Shown piece by piece: positions 25,701 through 37,423 of a stretch of 64,000 nucleotides of DNA (position 1 is the first letter of the stretch; each line of letters starts with the position of its first letter). The position numbers and the translations under genes are program-made. Source of the stretch: Thinopyrum elongatum. Lineage: Eukaryota > Streptophyta > Magnoliopsida > Poales > Poaceae. The notes below the pieces were generated by a model. It made no database searches and had not been told where the DNA came from. It saw only the letters and a list, made by a program, of their open reading frames with translations. The DNA lies in NCBI GenBank assembly GCA_011799875.1, contig CM022302.1:53302456-53366455 (forward strand), given 5' to 3'.

Positions 25701-28570
25701 ATAATTCATTTTAGAGTTTCATAGACTCTAGCCCATTGCATAATGTTTGTTGCAAAAGAGTTGTTCATAAAAACAACAATTGTTGTTCAGTATTATGAAT
25801 AACATGAAGGGCCATGCTTCCATCCAAGATGGGACGTATGTTATGAATATTGATGGTAATATGATACATCCATAACACTGACGCTAAATGTCATAAGACT
25901 AAAAGAATACCACACAAGTGTGGCACTGCATTCGGTCACATTGGAGAAACCCGCATGGAAAATTCCATTATGATGGATTTTTGAAGTCCTTTGATTTTGA
26001 ATCATCTGACACTTGCAACTTTCCTCCGAAAAGTGAAGTGACTGAAATACCGTTCACAGGCCATAAGGAACGGACAACAAACTTATTGGTGATCATACAT
26101 TTGATGTGTGTAGTCCGATAAATGTTGTTAGTAGTGGATTTATCTATCTTCAGAAATGACTCAAGTAGATATGTGGATATTTACTTGATGAGACGTAAGT
26201 CTGGATCTTTTGAATTCATTTGAAAGGTTTTCAAAAATGAAGTAGAAGTTATTGTAACAAGAAAATTATGTTTCTACAATTCGATTGCAGAAAGGAATAT
26301 TTGAGTTACAAGTTTAGCGAATGTCTGATGAGTTGTGAAAGTAGTTTCATAACTTACACCTCCCGGAGCACCACTGCATGTGGAAAGTCCGTGAAGATGT
26401 AATCAAACCATTTATGACATGGTAAGATCAAAGATGACATATATAAATTTGCCATTATCCCTTTTAAAGAGTGATGCTTTAGAGACTACGGCTTTTACAC
26501 TGAAAAGAGCTCCATCAGGTCTGTTGAAATGACGCCATGGTATGGTACACCCAACCATGTTATATCTTTTCTTAAACATTTGGAATATGGGGCTTGTGTA
26601 AAAGGTTACAAACCTATTCCAAATCAGACAAGTGCTACTTTGTAGGCTATCCCAAGCAATTGGGTATTCCTCCCTCACTATACCGAGGCAAATAGGTTTG
26701 CCACAAAGAACGGTATGCTTTTTGAAGAAAATGGTTCTTTCAAAAAGGTGAGTGGGAGAATAATGCAACTCGACGAGATAACCAGTATCTCCGTCATCAG
26801 GTCAAAGGAAAGAGACCTTGGAAGTAATTCCAGGGTTTCCTATTGCGACTGATACGGAAGTCTCTACAATAAAATGTATGGACTTCGGTCGAACTTGCAG
26901 CTGAACCACGTAGGCAAGGCTCGTGCAAACCTCTCAGGTGCGCAAACGAGATATTGTTATTAGACAACAGTATACCTACGATACACAAGGAAGCATTAAT
27001 GGGCCCTGACTCCGGAATTGGCTAAATGCCAATACAACCCGAGTTAGTTTCCATATAAGTGATTCAAGATTAAAACCTTGATACAACTTTCGGAAGACTT
27101 AGAGTCTAACGAATATTTATGGAACTTAAAACTGATACGGATAAAAAATGTTTTATCCATGAAGCTCGACTTGTTGTAATAACAAGTTCAAGGAGTTGAC
27201 TACGATGAGGTTGTTTCATCATAGCGATGCTTAAAGTCGGTTCGGGTTGAACTAGCAATTGATACATATTTCAATCATGAGATATGAAACATGGATGACA
27301 ATAGGATTTCCATCTGATGGAAATGAAACCAAGGACTTGCATGTGTTACAGTCCAAGGTATTTTGTCAGTCCAGAGGATGCTAGTAAGTATGCAAACTTC
27401 AGAGTTCCAGCAATGGACAGAAGAGAGCAAAATGGAGTTGGAATCTTCATGTTTTGATGAAATAGTCAAAGGGGTTTGACTTCATCAATGGGTAACGAAG
27501 ATGCTTATGATTCAAGAAAGTAAGTGGGAGCATAATAAAATTTCTAAAAAAACGTTGTGTGCTTGACACATTGTTAATTGGAAATAAATTTCTTGACACG
27601 AATTAGGACTTCATTTGAAAATAGTTTTTCGATGAAGTGCTTGGGCTAAATAGCCTTTATATTAGGCATGATGATCTATGAAGATAGATTTACCTAATGG
27701 GGCTGAGCAAAGATACATATTGACAAGATGCTAAAACCTTTTAGCATTAAAAACGTCAAGGAGTGATTCTTGCCGAAGTCACATGGAAAGAGTTTTTGCA
27801 AGACTCGGTGTCCCAAAACACTGATGAGCAAAATACATGATGGAGATTCCACACAATCTTGTGTTTGGATTAATCATGTATTCCATGGTATGTAAAAACA
27901 ACCAGATATGTCCAATACTCCCAAAGTTGTTGCGAGTATAGATACCAAAGTGATCAAAAGTTCTGATCATGGGACAACAGTGAAAAAGGGTCATTGAGTA
28001 CTATAGTAGCACCGATGACATGTTTTCTCGCAAGCGGAGATCATGAAGAGTTCGTTGTAAAAGGTTACATCGATACAGTCTTCATCCATGCTCCAAGCGA
28101 TTTTCGATTTAAATTGAGGGTTTTGTGTAACACACAATATGGTGGCACGGTAGTTGGAAATTGTTCCAAACAAGTTACTGTGGCGAATTCTATAACAGAG
28201 GCGAAGTATGTTGCCGCCTTTAAAGTGACAAAAAAGATGTTGAATCATATAGTTCATTCATGAACTTAGTATGGTTCCAAGATGGCTTTTGTCAATGGGA
28301 CACTACTGCAAGTAGTTGCTCCATAACTCAGTCTGAGGAATCCAGGTTCGACCTGTGATTCGCATACATACAAAGCCAAGTCCACACAAAATATGAATTT
28401 TGTGAAAGCGTGAAAACGCGAGGATATGCAAAGATACACACGGAGCTGAAGTCGTCAGATCCGTTAGACATCAGGCTATACCACAAGCGAAGCATATTTA
28501 CACCGGTGTGCCACAGGTGTGAAGTGCATTAGCATTAACTAGATTATTGACTCTAGTGCAAGTGGGAGTC
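22742..28570 (+). pseudogene. Internal region of element F with decayed gag-pol
   Basis: It begins with the PBS, then a leader containing a 513-bp tandem duplication, then the same chain of decayed gag, pre-integrase (about 25918-26120), integrase end (about 26520-26700), reverse transcriptase (about 27000-27650) and RNase H remnants as element C. The RNase H remnant at 27994-28263 is the only stretch readable in one frame (89 codons, with VVKGYIDTVF and SITEAKYVAA). The region ends in the polypurine tract 28559-28570. Nothing here could make a working Gag or Pol. Confidence 0.82.
22833..23858 (+). repeat. 513-bp tandem duplication in leader of element F
   Basis: The leader segment starting gatgagttctattactga occurs at 22833 and again at 23346, nearly identical throughout, with the second copy running directly on to the single-copy continuation (tatgagatgactatatg). 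Elements B and C have the segment once. The junction lies in a short agatga match shared by both ends, suggesting slippage or template switching. Confidence 0.88.
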
Positions 28571-30723
28571 TGTAGGAGATATGCCCTAGAGGCAATAATA
28601 AATGTTATTGATTATCTCTCTGTTCATAATTAGGTTTATGTTCCATGCTATAACTGCTATGGTTCTCGAGTCTGCAAATAAAACGAGGCTCGGAGGAAGA
28701 CTCATATGCACGTGTGGAATAATAAACGATAAAATGTATTCCTAGTCAAGCCTCTATGACTGGCTCAAGTATTGCATGATGATCCTGTTTTCCTGATCAT
28801 GGGCATGACTATGCCAGCAATTTTGAGGGCACAATGTTAGCAGAACATTTGTGTTGAATCGACCCGATTGATGTTATGCTATGAGATTCTTTCGTCACAA
28901 GTTAATGGTTAATAACACAGAGATGGTTAATGTTTGCATGATTCCTTAGACCATGAGAGTATCGAGTTTCTTCATGCTTGCTTCATGAACTTTGGGGTTT
29001 GTTAAACGTCATCTGTAAATGGGTGGCTATTACGGCGGCTTACGGGTTCATGGAAAAGTGTGTCAAGTAACTTGATAGCTCAAGATTGGGATTTGCTCCT
29101 CCGGCGATGGAGAGATATCTCTGGGCCCTCTCGGTGTTACGGTATCCATCATCGTCTGGCCAGACACTTTGTGATTTGATCACGGGGATGCCGGAACATG
29201 GTAACGAGAAAAGAGAACAATACCGGTAACGAGGTAACTAGCATAGTGGACAAGTGTTGATCCACGGGAATGCCAACATGTCTCACCTCAGGTATTTGTA
29301 ACATATCACGAAGCAACAGGAATAGCACACGGCAACTGGAGGTTCACTCGAATATTCATTCGTGTGGGTATAGGGGTCAATATGGGTGTCCACGGCTCCG
29401 ATGTTGATCATTGATCGGAAGGGGTTCCGTGTCATGTCTATACTTCACCGAACCTATAGGGTCACACGCTTAAGGGTCATCTATCTGCTGAATACTAGAC
29501 AGGGAGTCTGAGAGAAAATCACCAAAAAAGTTTCGGACAGCGGAAAAGTTCCGCAGAGAGAGGTCACCGGATGAGTTCCGGTGAAACTGAAAAGTTGTTT
29601 CAGGGGATACCATTAAGTCAAAATGGTTTCGGCACATGCCTGATAATTCTTGGAGGATACCAGAATCATTCTGGAAACTTCTGGGAATTTTCTGGAAGAA
29701 AAACCGGAAATGTTCCGGGGCTGCCGGAACCGCTTCAGATGCTTTTCGCAGATGAAATCACTAAACTGGAATTGTTCCAGAACGCATTGAAAATTATTTT
29801 AGTGGGTACTGGAAATGTTCTAAGCCCACATAAATATTTTCAGTTCGAACGGACGCTGAAAAATGTCGTCGTGAATAGTGAAAGTGCTTTTTGGGAATTT
29901 TATGGAAAGCACCTTTTGGGAATTTCCCAAAAGGCTTCTAGAATGCCTTAGGCACTAAGGAAGCCCCCTTGGGGGGTCCCCCAAGGGTGTGGCCGGCCAA
30001 GCATGGTGGAGCTCCTTGGAGCTCCACATGGCACCCCTTTTATCTTTATTCTTTTGTGGAAAGGCATAAAGTGGGGGTACTTTGGGGTTTTTTTGTATGA
30101 CATCTTTACCCCTTGGCTATCCTATAAATAGAGGTGGAGGGGCAGCCCTCCACACTCATCCCTTCTCACATACATGCCATTGCAATGATCTGGCTTCTCT
30201 CTCCCTCCCACGAAAAGAGTTTCGTAGAGCCGAAAGGGTGTCTGGGTTCCGGTGGGAACTAGTTCTGGACGGCGAAGCCCTGCCGGATAGATGACACCGT
30301 ATGTGTGCAACTCTGTAGAGAGGTCGTAGTTTCGATCTTAGTGCCCGAAGGGCTGTTCGAGAGTGCCTCCCGAAGGGATGTCCAAGTGACGGTCCGAGTT
30401 CTGTGAGTCCTCCCGAAGGGCTGTCCGAGTGACCGTTCGAGTTTCGAAGGTCCTCCCGAAGGGCTGTCCGCGACATCGTCTGGGGGACTGTTCGACAGCC
30501 TCCCGGAGGGCTGTCCGAAGGGAAGACGAGGGTATACATCCTCGCGGTTGGGAGGTTGTAAATCCTAGCTGTGGGGATCTGCACCGTCGATCGTCATCGA
30601 CTCTACTTCCGCTGCGCTTCGAGTCGGTAACGAAAATGATCAAACCTTGTATGCAGTCTCCATAGTGGTCCTGGGCTGGTGCGTAGGTCAGAAAATTTTT
30701 GTTTTCTGCTGCGTTACCCTACA
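28571..30723 (+). mobile_element. 3' LTR of element F
   Basis: It follows the polypurine tract, starts TGTAGGAGATATGCC and ends ccctaca, then ctgat. TATA box at 30123. It is very similar to the 5' LTR except for a block of differences just after the TATA box (about 30125-30190). Confidence 0.9.
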
Positions 30724-31769
30724 CTGATGAGTTGTGAAAAGAGTTTCATAACTTACACCTCCCGGAACACCACTGCGAGTGGAATGTCTGTGAAGATGTA
30801 ATCAAACCATTTGTAACATGGTAAGATCAAAGATGACATAAATTGATTTGCCATTATGCCTTTTAGAGTAATGCTTTAGAGACTATGGCTTTTACACTGA
30901 AAAGAGCACCATCAGATCTGTTGAAATGACATCATGGTATGGTACGCTCAACCATGTTATATCTTTTCTTAACATTTGGAATATGGGGCTTGTGTAAAAT
31001 ATTTACAAACCTATTCCAAATCAGATAAGTGCTACTTTGTAGGTTATCCTAATTTATTGGGTATTCCTCCACCACTATACTGAGGCAAATGGTTTTGCCA
31101 CAAAAACCGGTATGCTTTTAAAGAGAATGGTTCTTGCAAAAAGGTGAGTGCAAGAACAGTGCAACTCGACGAGATAACAACATCTTCATCATCAGTTCAA
31201 AGGAAAGGGACCTTGGAAGTGATTCCAGAGTTTCCTACAGCGACTGATATGGAAGCCTCTACATGAGATGTATGGACTTCGGTTGAACTTGCAGCTGAAC
31301 CACGTAGAAAAAACTCATGCAAACCTCTCAGGTGCGCATATGAGATATTTTTGTTAGACAATAGTATACCTATGATACACAAGGAAGCGTTTATGGACCC
31401 TGACTCTGAAATTGGCTAAATGCTAATATAATCCGAGATAGTTTCCATATGAATGATTCAAGATTGTGTCTTGATAAACACTTCGGAAGACTTGGAGTCT
31501 GACGAACATTAATGGAACTATAAACTGATGTGGATAAAATGTTGCCATAAATAAGTTCAAGGAGTTGACTATGATGAGGTTGTCTCACCGTAGCGATGCT
31601 TAAAGTCGGTTCGGGTTAAACTAGCAATTAATACATATTTCAATCATGAGATATGAAACATGGATGACAAAATAATTTCCATGAAATGGGAATACAAACT
31701 ACGACTAGTATGTGATACAATCCAAAGTATTTTGTCGGTCCAATTGATGCTAGTGAGTATGCAAACTTC
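30724..31769 (+). pseudogene. Element B internal region, part 3 (integrase and RT remnants)
   Basis: It continues element B after F and matches F 26328-27394 and C 14250-15320, covering decayed integrase and reverse-transcriptase sequence. It stops at gcaaacttcg where the gypsy element begins. About 155 bp that should follow, judged from F, are missing and the next host base pairs appear only at 38311. Confidence 0.78.
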
Positions 31770-32452
31770 GGAGGGCTGAGGATGAACTAGTACAGAGGTG
31801 GAACAACCTCAGGAGGTGAGGTGTTCTTGAGCTCGATGAGCTGGTGAGGTGGTGAGGGTGGAATGGATCTGATCCCCCCTATGGTGGTGGCTAAGTCCTA
31901 TTTATGGTGGCCTTGGTTCTCTTCCCAAATGTAGGCGGGAAGGGATCCCACAACAGCCAAATTCGAAGGGAGACAACTAGTACAAGTTATCCTGACAAAA
32001 GTAGTATTCGCTTGCAAAAGCCTTTGGCGATGACGCTGCAGTGGGCTCTGCGATGACCTCCGTCCTGCCGTCCTGGCGACCTGGTCTTGTTGCACCGGTA
32101 TGGAAACCTTTGCTTGATTCCTCAGAAATCCGTGCCTGCGCTTGCCTCCTTGGCACCAAAGGGGAAATTGGTACACTGCGCCCGCTGGCGCCCGCCTGGT
32201 CTTGGTCGTCATGGCTCACGTCAGGTGAGCCTCGCGAGGTGTGGTTTGCACTGATATCTCCGCTCCTCGGGAGCCAGCCTGGGGGGCCGCTCCTCGTGGA
32301 GGTCTTGGTGTCGTCCGCCTAGCGAGGCTTGGCCCCTCGCGAGTGTCTTGAGTTGTTGTTGCTGAAGCTGGGCCATACCAGGCCATCGATGGAGCCATGC
32401 CATGGGCCATAGGCAGGAAAGTCTGGGCATCCCCGGTACCAGGACGCCGACA
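31770..32452 (-). mobile_element. Truncated 3' LTR of the gypsy element
   Basis: It corresponds to 37624-38310 of the other LTR but lacks the terminal ~200 bp (37424-37623). On the minus strand it starts TGTCGGCGTCC after the polypurine stretch gggcccgggggctac. Its lost end abuts element B with the short match tcgg at the junction. Confidence 0.85.
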
Positions 32453-32696
32453 GTAGCCCCCGGGCCCAAGGCGCGCCCGAACTTGGCTTCGAGGCGAAGC
32501 CAAAGGGCAAGTGTGGAGCGCCGCGGGCCCTAACCGCCTGCGGCCTCAGTTGCTGCATGGCGATTGATGGGGCGTGGGCGCCTCCGCTTCCCCACGCTGC
32601 CTCGGTAACTGCTCGACTTGATGAGACCCTGCTGCATGCAGAGAAAAATCATCATTACGCGCGATCGTGGAGGTCGGCGGCCGGCCTCCCCTTGGC

Positions 32697-32704
32697 TATA
32701 AATG
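32697..32704 (+). promoter_or_regulatory. TATA box of antisense gene in the gypsy element
   Basis: TATAAATG follows a GC-rich stretch and lies about 100 bp before the ATG at 32798, a normal spacing for a plant RNA polymerase II promoter. It points opposite to the retrotransposon's own transcription. Confidence 0.5.
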
Positions 32705-32797
32705 AGGAGAGGGGCGAAGCCCCCCTTGCTCGTCTCCGTCTTCTCACCACCCACTCCTTCTTCTTCCTTCTTGCCTCGCCGTCTTGCCACGGTGCTC

Positions 32798-33620
32798 ATG
32801 GCACCGACGAGGAAGGTCTCTGCTGCCGAGAAGGGGAAGGCCCCTAAGGAGGGGCCCGGCTCGCCGCCGGCCAAGAGGGGGCAAGGTCGCCCCCGCAAGC
32901 ATACGACGACCCCTGTGGTGGCTCCTCGTGGACGTGGGCGCGCCTCGAGTGGCCGCACACGACGCCTCTTCTCACGGCGAGAGCCGCCAGGGGCGAGGCA
33001 GCCCCTGTGATGGAGGGAGGCGCGCCGTGGTCGCCCGGCCTCCTCTGCTGCGCTTCCACTCGACGGAAGTGCTCCCAGAGTTTGTCGTGTGATCGGACGG
33101 GCCGACCGGCACCTGGCTCTCGCTCCCCCGCTTCTTCACGGGTGAGCTACCGGTGGCTGGCCTTGACGGCCTCTGGCTGCAAGCTGACGGCAGCTGCAGC
33201 AAGGCTTCATGGGTCGGGGTCGAAGTTTCCGCCACCGGGAACGTGGCCCTGACCCACGGCTAGCAGACGTTCACCCGCATGCGTGGCCTGAGCAGGAGGT
33301 GCACCCTCCACTTCAGGTACGACGGCGTCATGACCCTCTACGTGAGGGAGTTTGGGGAAGATGGCCGCCACGCAGGGTGCTGCCCCAAAGACGATGGCGG
33401 CGACGATGAGCTTGGCCTTGACGACGGCCGTGGTGGTGTTGAGGGTGAGCTTGCCCTTGGCGACGGCCGTGGCTCGTTCAGCGGCGGCGGCTCTTCCTCC
33501 GGCAAGAGCACAAGCAGCGGTGGTTACGACCAGCCACCACGCCGCCGGGCTCGCTTCGAGGAAGGTGGCAGATCTTCTCGCCGCCGCGCCCCGGTGAAGC
33601 GGGAGGAGGGCTCAGGCTGA
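32798..33620 (+). pseudogene. Antisense ORF encoding AT-hook-like and B3-like DNA-binding protein (decayed)
   Basis: It lies between pol and the 3' LTR of the gypsy element, on the opposite strand. The start codon at 32798 opens MAPTRKVSAAEKGKAP, followed by KRGQGRPRK, an AT-hook-like motif with a GRPRK core. That frame ends at 33010. A frameshift between about 32950 and 33000 leads to the frame at 33040-33620, which shows the spacing of a plant B3 domain of REM type: LSLPRFFTGELP, VGVEVSATGNVAL, then LHFRYDGVMTLYVREFGEDG. A low-complexity Gly/Ser and Arg-rich tail ends at 33620. Stops at 33090 and 33261 (the latter where B3 domains usually have the Trp of a GW pair) break it. Extra antisense ORFs are known in Tat-lineage elements; the B3 call is my inference from motif order. 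Confidence 0.65.
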
Positions 33621-34551
33621 GCCTGGAGAACCTCCGGAGCCGAACCTCAGGAGCTGCTGCAGTCGCGCGAGCCGCTTCTGTTTAACATTTCCTTTCTTCT
33701 GCATTTTGAAAAAAGTAGAGAGCCCTGCTAGGGCGTGTAATGAACCATGGCACTTATGCCGCTATGCTATGTTTATTGTTCTTGTGTTATGCTATGGTGT
33801 TCATGTCCCGAGTAGGTGTGGTAGGATAACTTAGCTTGGTACACCCGCGGTAGCTTCCCTCCTCGCGAGGGCACGTCCTTCAGCACCTGGTGAGGCCCCC
33901 TTGCTGCCGACCTAGGAGCCGCTGGCCTCGGGAGGCATCATAAAACTGTAGGGTTTGTTAGAAAACTTGTCGGGTGCCTTGTTCTTCCTTGCGTGAGCCC
34001 TCATGCATGACTAGTCGTGGCTTAGTTCACCACGTCGCGGTACCCGGGGGGTACAGACTTAAGAGGGTGCGCAAATCACGAGCTCAATTGAGGGCGCCTC
34101 GCGAAGATCAAGGAAGCCGAAGCTCTAGGGCAACAGGCTTTGGCGAGGTGTGTTCGCGGTGTGGGCTAGCCCAACGCACTCACACACCTGTCCAGCCCCC
34201 GTGGGAGGTGCACGAGGGAGAGCGATGGGCAACTGCCGTTCTCCCTGACCCAGAAAAAAAAGCAAGCGAGGCAAGAAGAGAAAACCCAACTAGGCAATCG
34301 AGAAACGCTAGAGCTCCAAATTCCATTAAAAGGTTGCAAACCAGCTGCAGAAAGCAAGCAAATGAACAGCCGCGTCCAGCACCTAGTCTAGTCTTCTCAC
34401 CAGCGCGGAGCTAAGTGCTGCCACTAGGACGTGGGAGGGAGCCCCCGAGGCCGGAGGGCGGCACTCTTGAGACTCCGGGGCGTGTACAACCCCACTCATT
34501 ATTACGTGAGAGTGTCACGAGCGGAGACCTTCACAGGCACTGGGCCTTGCT
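33621..34551. other. Spacer between antisense gene and pol end
   Basis: About 0.9 kb with no convincing gene. It begins with AT-rich sequence that could be the 3' untranslated end of the antisense gene and then becomes GC-rich. An open frame of 146 codons (33974-34414, plus strand) has no recognisable domain and probably reflects base composition. Confidence 0.4.
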
Positions 34552-36630
34552 TCATGGGTAGAACTTCTGGAGGTGCTGGATGTTCAAGGCGTTCTGGATG
34601 GGGATCCCGTCCTGCGTCTCCAAGCGCACGGCGCCAGGCCTGGAGACACGGGCAATCCTAAACAGGCCCTCCCACATGGGAGAGAGCTTATGCAGCCCCT
34701 CCCTGGAGAGCACCCGCCTCAGGATGAGATCGCCCACCTCAAGCGTCCTGGAGCGGACGCTGCGACAGTGGTACCGCCGCAGCGCCTGCTGGTACCTTGC
34801 CGCCTGGAGCGAGGCTTGACGGCGGCGTTCCTCCCCCAGCAAGAGGTCCATCCCCCACGAGGCATCCTGGCATGCCTCGTCAAAAGCCAGGACCCGCGCG
34901 GAGCGATGCTTGACTTTGTGTGGGAGAACCGCTTTGGCTCCGTAGATGAGGAAGAATGGAGTCTCGCCCGTCGGCTTGGTGGTGCTGGTGTGGATGGACC
35001 ATAGCACGGACTGGAGCTCATTGATCCAGCCCCTGCTGCAGGCCTCGAGCTTTTTCTTGAAGGTTCTTGTTTTGAGGCCTCTCAGGACCTCCGCGTTGGC
35101 GCGCTCAGCTTGGCCGTTGCTCCTGGGGTGCGCCACTGAGGCGTAGCATATCTGCGTTCCAAGGTTAGCACAATATGTTTTGAAGAGATTGCTAGTGAAC
35201 TATGAGCCATTGTCGGTGATGATACGATTAGGGACCCCGAAGTGGCTCACGAGGCCCTTGATGAACTTGACTGCCGAACCGGCTGGGATGGTGCGGACAG
35301 CTTCCACTTCCGCCCACTTGGTGAACTTGTCGATGGCAACGTAGAGGTAGCGGTAGCCCCCAGGCGCCTGTGGGAATGGTCCCAAGATGTCCAGCCCCCA
35401 GACCGCGAACGGCCACGTGAGCAGAATGGTTTGGAGGCCCTGAGCAGGCTGGTGAGTCTGCTTGGCGTGGAACTGTCAGGCTTCGCAGGACTTGACCAAC
35501 TCTGCAGCGTCGTTGAGCACCGTTGGCTAGTAGAACCCGCTGCGGAATGCCTTCCCCATGAGGGTGCGTGATGAAGAGTCGTGCCCGTAGTCCCCGCCAT
35601 GTATATCCGTCTGCAGGTCGCGCCCCTGCTCCCTGGAAATACATCGTCGAGAGATGTCGTTTGGACGCCTCCGATAAAGCTCACCATCCCGAATGCAGTA
35701 TGTTGTAGCTTGGTGTGCCACCCGCTCTGCGTCTTCCTCCTTCTCCGATAGGGTTCCCTGGAGCAGTTAGGCCCTGAACTCTTCAGTCCAGCATCCCTCC
35801 TGAGGCTCGAGTGCGACGAGCAGATGCACCCCTGAGATCGGGCCACAGGCCAGGGCTCCCGAGGTTGGTGCTGGGGGGGGAGCTCCTCCTGAGGTGGCGT
35901 TGCCTCTGCAGCGGGTGGGGCTGCCGAAGGCTTGAAGAGCCACTCCTCGAAGACGCTGGGCTCCTGAGGCAGGCGCTGGGATGCCCTCTTGGCGATGTCG
36001 TCGTCTTCCTTGTTTGTGTCGCGCGGCACATGCTGCAGTTCCAAGCCCAAGAATTGTTTCTCAATTTTGCGTACCTCCGCAAGATATGCCTCCATGTGCT
36101 CGTCCTTCGGCTCCTATACTTCGTTGGAGAAGTTGACGAGGAGCTGGGAGTCGACCTTGATGGTGAGGCTCTTCACTCCCAAGGCTGTCGCAGCCTTGAG
36201 ACCGGCGATTAAGCCTTCGTACTCTGTGATGTTATTGGAGACCTTCTCGCCCTGCTGGAAGCAGAGCTGCACGTCATAGTAGAGCTTGTCCTCGGTGGGC
36301 GAGATGAGCACGGCTCTTGCCGCCGTGCCCTGATGCGCGAAGGCGCCGTCATAGTACATGACCCATCCGTCTGGCGCCTCGCTTCCTGGTGAGATTGGGC
36401 GGTCCTCGCCTACTTCAGGGCTGGGAACGTCAGCCCATTCCGCCACGAAGTCGGCGAGCGCGGCACCCTTGATGACTCTGGTGGTGCTGAACTCCAACTG
36501 GAATGCCTGCAACTCGATGTTCCATTCTGTGACTCTCCCCGCAGCAATGGGGCTCTGGAGCACCCTCTCTAGTGGGTAAGCTGAGACGGCCTTGATGGGG
36601 TGACCTTGGAAGTAGTGGCGCAGCTTGCGG
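34552..36630 (-). pseudogene. Gypsy pol remnant: RNase H, second RNase H, integrase
   Basis: Read from 36630 downwards: the first RNase H end (YFQGHPIKAVSAYPLERVLQ), linker (FSTTRVIKGAALADFVAEW), the archaeal-type RNase H (DGWVMYYDGAF, then VSNNITEYEGLIAGLKAATA), its end (FLGLELQHVPRDTNKEDDDI), integrase zinc region, integrase core (YLYVAIDKFTKWAEVEAV, then IITDNGS) and its C-terminal part (HPRSNGQAERANAEVL to QHLQKFYP). The DDE residues are visible in these segments. Several frameshifts and stops interrupt the chain, including a stop just after DNGS and another in the integrase zinc region near 35479. Polymerase domains are absent upstream. Confidence 0.82.
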
Positions 36631-37353
36631 GAGGCGGATCTGCCCCAGGGGGCTGGTGGAACCGTCGACGACCCCGGAGAAGGGCTTGGTGGGCCGAAGC
36701 TGACCATGTGGCACGTGGAGCAAGCTGAAAGCTTCCATAGAGAGCACGTTGACGCCAGCCCCACCGTCGATGAGGGTCTTGGTAACCGCCACATTGCAGA
36801 TGGTGGGGGTGCAGAGCATCGGGAGCGTGCCTGTGCCCGTGGTGGTTGCTGGGTGGTCTCTCGAGTCGAAGGTGAGGTCGGCCTTGGGCGCCGCCCATCC
36901 CGGAGGAGCTCCCTGCTGCACGTGCACGGCACCTACTTGGCGGAAGAACTGCTTGACATGACCGTCCGAGGGCGGCGCCTGCCAACCGCCGAGGAGGGCT
37001 GCGACGGCGAGGGGAGCCGGTGCCGTGAAGCGCGCGATGAAGAGACCGTGCAGCTCCTCCCAGGAGACCACAGAAGATTCTGGCAGGTTGAGCATCCAGG
37101 CGCGCGGCACGCCAGCGAGGGCCGTGGGAAACCAATTGGCCATGACCTTGTTGTCGCCACCAGCCACCCAATCGGCCTCCTCATACGCCTGGAGAAATGC
37201 TGCTGGGTCTGACGCACCATCGTAGCGAGGTGGCATCTCTGGCTTGAACTTGGGTGGCCACTGTACATGTCGTAAGGCGGGGATGAAGGCCCGGAGGCCC
37301 ATGGCACCACCATGCGCGCCCGTCGATCCGGCCGGTGGAGCGGCGCCCACCAT
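36630..37353 (-). pseudogene. Gypsy gag-protease remnant
   Basis: From the Met at 37353 the frame shows a retrotransposon Gag core (WPPKFKPEMPPRYDGASDP, then FIARFTAP) followed by an aspartic protease with LIDGGAGVNVLS in place of the usual D-S/T-G and ending PLGQIRLP. A CCHC zinc knuckle is not seen, so the Gag C-terminus is probably deleted. Near 36630 the protease runs straight into the RNase H region: the reverse-transcriptase catalytic domains are missing. The frame could be read upstream into the LTR, but the Met at 37353, after the PBS, is the sensible start. Confidence 0.78.
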
Positions 37354-37423
37354 GAGAGGAGAACGGAGGAGCGAAGCAGACGAAGAGGCGAAGCTTCGAC
37401 GCACCCCTAACCGGCGCGCCAAA

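Larger units (their letters stand above)
20570..30723 (+). mobile_element. Copia element F, complete and youngest copy, nested in B
   Basis: 5' LTR 20570-22741, internal 22742-28570, 3' LTR 28571-30723, flanked by a perfect ctgat duplication (20565-20569 and 30724-30728). In the first ~300 bases the LTRs differ at only two positions, so this is the most recent insertion of the family here. The internal region is nevertheless fully decayed, meaning that a copy without a coding region could still transpose. Confidence 0.92.

Noticed and set aside
33974..34414. 146-codon frame after the antisense B3-like ORF
   Set aside because: No domain, no start context and composition like the surroundings; treated as spacer.
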